Assembly (NCBI GenBank): GCA_903915035.1
Contig: CAIWRI010000048.1
Coordinates: 1-39,291 of the forward strand
Source: an uncultured Nitrosomonadales bacterium
GTDB taxonomy: Bacteria; Pseudomonadota; Gammaproteobacteria; Burkholderiales; Gallionellaceae
Direction of reading: 5' to 3'
Length of the DNA stretch: 39,291 nt
Shown here piece by piece: positions 34,099 to 39,291 of the stretch (position 1 is the stretch's first letter; the number at the start of each line of letters is the position of its first letter). Both the position numbers and the translations under genes were made by a program. Under the pieces are notes generated by a model. The model was not told the DNA's origin. It did no database searches and saw only the letters and a program-made list of their open reading frames with translations.

Positions 34099-34920
34099 TT
34101 AAATGCCCCTGAGCAATTCGTTAATGCCAACTTTGGAGCGGGTCTTGGCATCGACTTTCTTGACGATCACCGCGCAATACAGGCTGTACTTACCCTCCTC
34201 CGAGGGCAGACTGCCGCTCACAACAACCGAACCTGCAGGAACACGACCATAAGTGACGGTGCCGGTTTCACGGTCATAAATCTTGGTGCTCTGGCCGATA
34301 AATACGCCCATTGAGATCACCACATTATCTTCGAGGATGACGCCTTCAACGATTTCAGAACGGGCGCCAACGAAACAATTGTCGCCGATAATGGTCGGAT
34401 TGGCTTGTACAGGTTCCAGTACACCGCCGATACCGACGCCGCCGGACAAATGCACATTTTTGCCGATCTGCGCACAGGAACCAACCGTAGCCCAGGTATC
34501 TATCATGGCGCCTTCATCAATATAGGCGCCGATATTCACGTAAGAGGGCATCAGCACCACGTTTTTCGCGATGTAGGCACCACGACGGGCAGCAGCAGGC
34601 GGCACGACGCGGAAACCGCCTTGCTGAAAATCAAGGCTGGTGTAGTCGGCAAATTTTGAAGGTACTTTATCGTAAAAATTAGTATGTCCACCTTTGATCA
34701 AGGCGTTGTCTTCCAGACGGAAGGACAGCAATACCGCTTTTTTCAGCCATTGATGAGTAAACCATTCACCGTCGATTTTTTCAGCGACGCGCAGCGTACC
34801 ATTGTCCAGTTTGTTGATGACAGTATTAATCGCTTCCTTGAGTTGTGCGTCCGCGTTGCCCGGGGTAATCTCGGCGCGGCGTTCAAAAGCGGCTTCGATG
34901 ATTTGCTGAAGTTGAGTCAT
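34099..34920 (-). CDS. dapD: 2,3,4,5-tetrahydropyridine-2,6-dicarboxylate N-succinyltransferase
   Basis: This 273-residue left-handed beta-helix acyltransferase transfers succinyl from succinyl-CoA to tetrahydrodipicolinate, the committed step of the succinylase branch. Family blocks include [48 protein letters not shown] (here [11 protein letters not shown]), [14 protein letters not shown], and the C-terminal [13 protein letters not shown]. Length matches DapD. It lies 67 bp after dapC. Confidence 0.97.
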   Translation of the reverse strand: MTQLQQIIEAAFERRAEITPGNADAQLKEAINTVINKLDNGTLRVAEKIDGEWFTHQWLKKAVLLSFRLEDNALIKGGHTNFYDKVPSKFADYTSLDFQQGGFRVVPPAAARRGAYIAKNVVLMPSYVNIGAYIDEGAMIDTWATVGSCAQIGKNVHLSGGVGIGGVLEPVQANPTIIGDNCFVGARSEIVEGVILEDNVVISMGVFIGQSTKIYDRETGTVTYGRVPAGSVVVSGSLPSEEGKYSLYCAVIVKKVDAKTRSKVGINELLRGI

Positions 34921-34939
34921 GTTGGTTCCCGAATGAATG

Positions 34940-35016
34940 GTAAGTAGTGAGTGGTAAGTGGTCAGTTGTAAGTCAGTTCGCCGGTAGCTACTTGCTATTC
35001 ACTACTGACAACTTAC
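34940..35016. repeat. Imperfect inverted repeat of AGTAGTGAGTGGTAAGT type at the dapC-dapD junction
   Basis: The left part (from 34940, GTAAGTAGTGAGTGGTAAGT) and the reverse complement of the right part (to 35016, GTAAGTTGTCAGTAGTGAAT) are clearly related, giving a long imperfect hairpin. The right part includes the last codons of dapC, which read KLSVVNSK before the stop. The repeat type occurs in many proteobacterial genomes, from memory. Confidence 0.55.
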
Positions 35017-36193
35017 GAGTGTATTCTGCAATTCTGTGTGCGGCTTCCACGCTTTCATCAACGCCTGCCACCAGTGCCAGGCGCACAAAATTCTCGCCCG
35101 GGTTAATGCCTTGTGCGCTGCGCGCGAGATAACTGCCCGGCAGGACAGTCACATTATAATCGCGATACAAGTTTTGCGCGAAAGCCGTGTCAGCGATGGG
35201 CGTCTGTATCCACAAATAAAAACCGGCATCGGGCAGGCAGACCGGCAGCACAGGCGATAGTATTTCGCTCACACGGGCAAATTTTTCAGTATACAGGCGG
35301 CGATTTTCTGCAACATGAACTTCGTCATTCCATGCTGCAATGCTGGCGGCCTGAATCACCGGATTCATCGCTGAACCGTGGTAGGTGCGATACAGCGCGA
35401 ACTTTTCGATCACGCGGGCGTCTCCTGCGACAAAGCCTGAACGCATGCCGGGTACATTGGAGCGTTTCGACAGGCTGGAAAACACCAGCAGATTGCGATA
35501 ATCAACACGCCCCAGTTGCTGCGCGGCTTGCAGTGCCCCCAGTGGCTTCGTGTTGAAATAAATTTCCGAGTAACATTCATCAGAAGCTATCACAAAACCG
35601 TAACGGTCGGACAGCTCGAACAGGGTTTTCCATTCGGCCAGCGGCATCACGCGTCCGGTCGGATTGCCGGGCGAGCACACATAAATCAGCTGGGTGCGCT
35701 GCCAGACTTCGACGGGTAGCTGGGCAAAATTCAGCGCGTAATTGTCATCCGGCAGGTTATTGATAAAATAAGGGGTGGCACCAGCTAAAAATGCCGCGCC
35801 TTCATAAATCTGATAGAAGGGATTAGGGCAAATGACCACAGGATCGGTTTTGTTGCGGTTGATCACGGTTTGTGCCAGCGAGAATAACGCCTCACGGCTG
35901 CCATTCACCGGCAGGACTTGCGTTTTGAAGTCGGGTGCAGGAATGTCGTAGCGACGCGACAGCCAGCAGGCGATAGTCGAACGCAAGGCATCTGAGCCTG
36001 TCGTCGTGGGATAATTCGCCAGTCCCGCCATGTTGCTGATCAGCGCATCAACTATAAATTGCGGCGTGGCGTGTTTTGGTTCGCCGATGGACAGGCTGAT
36101 AGGGCGGTATTCGGGATTGGCAGTGACTTGCCGGAACAACGCGGCGAGTTTCTGGAACGGGTAGGGCTGGAGTTTGTTCAGATCATTATTCAT
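34988..36193 (-). CDS. dapC: Succinyldiaminopimelate transaminase
   Basis: This 401-residue PLP-dependent class I aminotransferase forms N-succinyl-LL-diaminopimelate. It shows [48 protein letters not shown], and the cofactor lysine in [19 protein letters not shown] use the ATG at 36193 ([16 protein letters not shown]), the family start; the frame open to 36253 crosses the divergent promoter. The last eight residues (KLSVVNSK) come from repeat DNA and look like an added tail. It heads the dapC-dapD-pilU-arsC-dapE-prmB-hpnC series. Confidence 0.93.
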   Translation of the reverse strand: MNNDLNKLQPYPFQKLAALFRQVTANPEYRPISLSIGEPKHATPQFIVDALISNMAGLANYPTTTGSDALRSTIACWLSRRYDIPAPDFKTQVLPVNGSREALFSLAQTVINRNKTDPVVICPNPFYQIYEGAAFLAGATPYFINNLPDDNYALNFAQLPVEVWQRTQLIYVCSPGNPTGRVMPLAEWKTLFELSDRYGFVIASDECYSEIYFNTKPLGALQAAQQLGRVDYRNLLVFSSLSKRSNVPGMRSGFVAGDARVIEKFALYRTYHGSAMNPVIQAASIAAWNDEVHVAENRRLYTEKFARVSEILSPVLPVCLPDAGFYLWIQTPIADTAFAQNLYRDYNVTVLPGSYLARSAQGINPGENFVRLALVAGVDESVEAAHRIAEYTRKLSVVNSK

Positions 36194-36243
36194 TACAGTT
36201 TGAGCGTCAGCAAAAGTGACGGGCATTATATAAGGGCAGACAG

Positions 36244-37110
36244 ATGTCATCAAAACAAAATATCATGCCGGTTGCCGGAATATTAAGCGGGGCGCTGGTA
36301 TGGGGACTGATCTGGTACCCTTATCGCGTGTTACAAATCGCCGGCATTTCAGCTCCCTTGGCGACATTGATTAGCTATTTGCTGGCGATGCTGTTCGGCG
36401 CCTTCATGTTGCCCGGGGTGTTTCGCGAGCTGCGCGGCGGGTGGGCGGCCTTGCTGGTGTTTTCCGCAGGCTGGGCTAATTTCGGTTACGTGCTGGCCAT
36501 GTTGCACGGCGAAGTGATGCGGGTGCTGCTGCTGTTTTATCTCGCGCCGCTCTGGACTCTCCTGTTGTCATACTGGTTGCTAGGTGAACGGCTCAACCGC
36601 TACGGTTATCTGGTGATCGCGCTGTCGCTGGGTGGTGCCTTCGTGATGTTATGGAAACCCGAACTGGGCATGCCGTTCCCGCAAAACAGTTCGGAATGGC
36701 TGGGTTTGTCGGCAGGTGTAGGCTTTGCGCTGTCCAATGTGGTGTCCAGACGTGCGAATCACCTGAGCGTTGAAGCCAAATCGTTCAGCATCTGGCTGGG
36801 CACCGCACTGCTCACCGCCCCGTTGTTATGCTGGCAGGGCGGCGTGTCGTTACAGGGAATCGCCGCCGTATACTGGCTGATACTTTTACTGCTGGGTATT
36901 GCGCTGTGCGCGGTCAGCTTCGCCGTGCAATACGGTATTACGCACATGCCGGCAAACCGCGCGATGCTGTTGTTTCTGTTCGAACTGGTCATCGCTGCGA
37001 TAGCATCTTATTTCCTGGCGAATGAGGCGATGGGGCTGCGGGAATGGCTAGGAGCAGTATTGATCGTATCCGCCAGCCTGTTGTCCGGAAAGCTGTATGC
37101 TGTCAAATAA
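36244..37110 (+). CDS. EamA/DMT-superfamily transporter
   Basis: This 288-residue inner-membrane protein has about ten predicted membrane segments in two EamA repeats. Examples are AGILSGALVWGLIWYPYRVL, LLLFYLAPLWTLLLSYWLL with GERL after it, and LLFLFELVIAAIASYFLANE. The substrate cannot be told; family members export amino acids, drugs or other metabolites. It is divergent from dapC with about 50 bp between starts and converges on fbaB. The sharing of a promoter region with a lysine-pathway gene is suggestive only. Confidence 0.88.
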   Translation: MSSKQNIMPVAGILSGALVWGLIWYPYRVLQIAGISAPLATLISYLLAMLFGAFMLPGVFRELRGGWAALLVFSAGWANFGYVLAMLHGEVMRVLLLFYLAPLWTLLLSYWLLGERLNRYGYLVIALSLGGAFVMLWKPELGMPFPQNSSEWLGLSAGVGFALSNVVSRRANHLSVEAKSFSIWLGTALLTAPLLCWQGGVSLQGIAAVYWLILLLLGIALCAVSFAVQYGITHMPANRAMLLFLFELVIAAIASYFLANEAMGLREWLGAVLIVSASLLSGKLYAVK

Positions 37111-37151
37111 CATGCCTGGCGCACGCCTGATGCCATCAGGGCAAGCCTGCA

Positions 37152-38201
37152 CTAGGCCACGGTAATCTCGTTATTCAGATACACATCCTGGATTGCCTTG
37201 AGCAGTATGACGCCGTCAGCCATCGGTTTCTGAAAGGCTTTGCGGCCTGAAATCAGCCCCATGCCACCGGCGCGTTTATTGATAACAGCGGTGCGAACCG
37301 CCTGATGCAAATCATCCTTGCCCGATTCCCCGCCTGAGTTGATCAACCCTGCACGTCCCATAAAGCAATTGGCCACCTGATAACGCACCAGATCGACCGG
37401 ATGTTCGGTGGTCAACTTGCTGTAAACCAGCCCGCTGGTTTTGCCAAACTGGAGGGCGTTGTAGCCGCCGTTGTTTTCGGCCATTTTCTGTTTAATGATA
37501 TCGGCGTTGAGCGTGGCGGCCAGATGATTGGCCTGCCCGGTCAGATCCGCTGAGACGTGATAATCAACGCCTTCCTTTTTGAAGGCCGGATTGCGTAAAT
37601 ACGCCCACAGCACGGTTGCCATGCCTAAATTATGTGCGTGCTCAAACGCATCAGAGACTTCCTGAATTTGCCGCCTTGATTCATCAGAGCCAAAAAATAT
37701 CGTCGCGCCTACGGCCACAGCCCCCGTATCGAAAGCCTGATTCACCGTGGCGAACAGCGTCTGGTCGAACTTGTTGGGATAGGTGAGCAACTCGTTATGA
37801 TTGATTTTAACGATGAAAGGAATCTTGTGGGCGTAGCGCCGCGCGATGGAGGCGAGTACGCCTAAGGTAGAGGCGACACCGTTGCAACCGCCTTCGATGG
37901 CAAGTTTGATGATGTTTTCGGGATCGAAGTACAGCGGATTGGGCGCGAATGAAGCCCCGGCGGAATGCTCTACGCCCTGATCGACGGGCAGAAGGGAGAG
38001 ATAGCCGGTATCAGCCAGTCTGCCGTGCCCGTATAAGGTCTGCAAACTGCGCAGCACGGCAGGCTTTCTGTCCTTGACCGACACCACGCGATCCACATAA
38101 TCAGGACCTGGCAGTTGCAGTAATTCTTTAGGGATGCCGCTACAGCGGTGGTTTAAAAGGTATTGCGCTTCGTCAGCCAGTAATTGCACGATATTCGTCA
38201 T
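37152..38201 (-). CDS. fbaB: Class I fructose-bisphosphate aldolase, FbaB type
   Basis: This 349-residue DhnA-family aldolase cleaves fructose 1,6-bisphosphate through a Schiff base. It is very close to Escherichia coli FbaB as I recall it: [87 protein letters not shown] and [14 protein letters not shown]. Start at the ATG 38201, which has CAGGGAG 7 nt upstream; the frame open to 38237 has no such site. It is transcribed alone as far as can be seen. Confidence 0.96.
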   Translation of the reverse strand: MTNIVQLLADEAQYLLNHRCSGIPKELLQLPGPDYVDRVVSVKDRKPAVLRSLQTLYGHGRLADTGYLSLLPVDQGVEHSAGASFAPNPLYFDPENIIKLAIEGGCNGVASTLGVLASIARRYAHKIPFIVKINHNELLTYPNKFDQTLFATVNQAFDTGAVAVGATIFFGSDESRRQIQEVSDAFEHAHNLGMATVLWAYLRNPAFKKEGVDYHVSADLTGQANHLAATLNADIIKQKMAENNGGYNALQFGKTSGLVYSKLTTEHPVDLVRYQVANCFMGRAGLINSGGESGKDDLHQAVRTAVINKRAGGMGLISGRKAFQKPMADGVILLKAIQDVYLNNEITVA

Positions 38202-38567
38202 GATTTCACTCCCTGTGATTAAGCTTGAGAGCGTCATGTTACTCCTGTTGCCATGAACTATCTATCTGAGCAGATACATTATTTTTTATATCAAGGCTGG
38301 TTTTATCTCAGGAAAATCCCAGCCGCTTATCTTGTTATCGTGAGGAAATGCTTTTCAATTCTGCAAAGAACGGAGTGTCAGTAAAATTGCCCGCACTTCC
38401 GGGGTGCTGGATTTTCCCGGAAGAATCAGCCTTTGCATTAAAGGCAATTTCAGCATATCCGGCTTGCGCTGTTAGCAATTGGCAAAAATGCATAGGCCAT
38501 TTGGCATATTGTTTCGTCGTTTAAATCGCGTTATTGTTCGTTCCAGAGGGTAGCCGGGTTTCTCAGC
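38202..38567. other. Upstream region of fbaB with hairpins, no gene
   Basis: No coding frame is supported. It must contain the fbaB promoter. Two clean hairpins are seen: GGCTGG/CCAGCC around 38298-38326 and CTTCCGGG-(12 nt)-CCCGGAAG at 38396-38423. Neither has a T-run, so they are not typical terminators. Confidence 0.45.
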
Positions 38568-38861
38568 ATGAAGTAAACGGTGAGCGGCTTGAAAAAACAG
38601 GCAAGCAGGAGCGCTCACCGGGTAAGCGGTATCAAGATTCAGGCAAGCAGGAGCGCTCATCCGGCAAGCAGGAGCGCTCACCGGGTAAGCGGTATCAAGA
38701 TTCAGGCAAGCAGGAGCACTCATCCGGCAAGCAGGAGCGCTCATTAGGGAAGAAATATCAAGATTGAGTGAAGTCGCATCAAGGTTTAGTGACGCCGTCT
38801 TAAGATTTCGTGTGGCGGCCTCAAGATTCCGGCAAGCCATAGCACTTATCCGGCATCAGGT
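38568..38861. repeat. 14-unit, 21-bp-period mosaic tandem repeat array
   Basis: Units of exactly 21 bp run from 38568 to 38861. Each has a 9-bp head, mainly AGCGCTCAY or ATCAAGATT, and a 12-bp tail such as CCGGCAAGCAGG, CAGGCAAGCAGG or CGGGTAAGCGGT. Units at 38610-38672 and 38673-38735 form a 63-bp duplication with one mismatch (at 38718). Outer units are more diverged. Both strands have open frames through the array that give heptapeptide repeats (plus: GKQERSP, GKRYQDS; minus: LNLDTAY, PVSAPAC), but neither frame has a ribosome-binding site. Nature unknown. Confidence 0.9.
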
Positions 38862-39032
38862 ACCGCGTCTTGTTTCACAGGGGAGTGTACCGGCTTGGCG
38901 GACATTTTTATTGAGGGAGGGCAGCACAAAAACGCTTGGCTGCACATGGGCAATACCAGAAAAAAGTGAATGACAGCAGCATTGAAAATAAACCGTCTGT
39001 TAACCGTTTCATAAGACAAGGGAGTGACTATC

Positions 39033-39291
39033 ATGCCGAATACAACTTTTATGCCGCACAGCAATATTGGCAAACTCGAACTGCTGGAACACGCAGCCGC
39101 CACGTTTCCGGCGTATCAGATCCTTTTTGAAATCAACGATACTGACACGAAGGCCCTGAAAAACGATGCGTTCAATCTGCGTAAGGCTTACACCTTAAAG
39201 CATCAGGTGCAAAGTTACGGGCATCGCTGTACCGCCTACATGAATCTGCTCTGGGATGGCGGCGGCGGTGATACCTCCTGGCCTGTCGCCC
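39033..39291 (+). CDS. Unrecognised protein, N-terminal part, cut by window end
   Basis: The ATG at 39033 has a good Shine-Dalgarno (AAGGGAGTG, 7 nt upstream) and the frame stays open to the window end: 86 residues starting MPNTTFMPHSNIGKLELLEH, with no signal peptide. It continues TFPAYQILFEIND, then a segment rich in Lys, Tyr and His, then MNLLWDGGGGD. I do not recognise a family. It lies just downstream of the 21-bp repeat array, with about 170 bp between. Confidence 0.7.
   Translation, partial: MPNTTFMPHSNIGKLELLEHAAATFPAYQILFEINDTDTKALKNDAFNLRKAYTLKHQVQSYGHRCTAYMNLLWDGGGGDTSWPVA

Noticed and set aside
34988-36253. Longer DapC start at 36253
   Set aside because: The added residues do not fit the family and would cover the start of the divergent transporter gene; the ATG at 36193 is better.
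37086-37150. Terminator between the EamA gene and fbaB
   Set aside because: CCTGAT-GCC-ATCAGG forms a short stem but no T-run follows on either strand.
38472-38840. 122-codon minus-strand heptad-repeat protein across the 21-bp array
   Set aside because: The frame is open because the period is a multiple of three; no start signal is visible and the plus strand is equally open. Kept as a repeat, not as a gene.
38568-38861. CRISPR array
   Set aside because: The units are directly abutting 21-mers with no unique spacers of regular size, and no cas genes are present.

Overview
The window reads as a chromosomal segment of a betaproteobacterium of roughly 50 percent GC, most likely from the Nitrosomonadales/Gallionellaceae side of the class. 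This rests on three things. The squalene genes hpnC, hpnD and hpnE occur together. A gmk-rpoZ-spoT block and a dapC-dapD-pilU-arsC-dapE-prmB block are present. A hairpin-bearing intergenic repeat of a kind common in that group lies at about 22.9 kb. The assignment is inference from gene content, not a computed placement.

Region 1 (1-10390) is a defence island. It opens with the 5' end of an IS transposase on the minus strand. A type I restriction-modification operon on the plus strand follows: hsdM, a HEPN/MNT (HepT-MntA type) toxin-antitoxin pair, a short unknown ORF, hsdS, an AlbA_2/Schlafen-like ATP-binding regulator, a 3' relic of a second hsdS, a DUF1016 PD-(D/E)XK nuclease, and hsdR. 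Most junctions overlap or nearly touch. Three GC-rich palindromic repeats are inserted in frame inside hsdM (two) and hsdR (one). A compact promoter-hairpin-terminator unit on the minus strand, a candidate RNA of about 65 nt, sits between the regulator and the hsdS relic.

Region 2 (10391-19800) is mixed. It holds a cold-shock protein gene, then a tightly overlapping three-gene envelope operon: polysaccharide deacetylase, DUF4015 glycoside hydrolase, and a serine hydrolase fused to a NamZ/DUF1343 exo-muramidase. After these come a slipin with a PEBP-family protein, pabB, and an unknown 276-residue protein.

Region 3 (19804-27223) holds an exported GH31 glucosidase with a C-terminal starch-binding domain, then gmk-rpoZ-spoT. 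Two small overlapping genes follow, an XRE-type regulator and an unknown 74-residue partner, preceded by a large palindrome that looks like their operator.

Region 4 (27224-38201) is core metabolism. dapC-dapD-pilU-arsC-dapE-prmB-hpnC-hpnD-hpnE run on the minus strand. An EamA transporter points the other way and fbaB follows. dapC, dapD and dapE are the succinylase steps to diaminopimelate; hpnC, D and E make squalene for hopanoids.

Region 5 (38202-39291) contains a 14-unit mosaic tandem repeat with an exact 21-bp period, which reads as heptapeptides on both strands, and the start of an unrecognised gene cut by the window edge.

The most promising undescribed items are the 21-bp mosaic array, the in-frame palindromes in the restriction genes, the antisense RNA unit with the hsdS relic, and the small regulator pair with its palindrome. 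No tRNA, rRNA or CRISPR array was seen.
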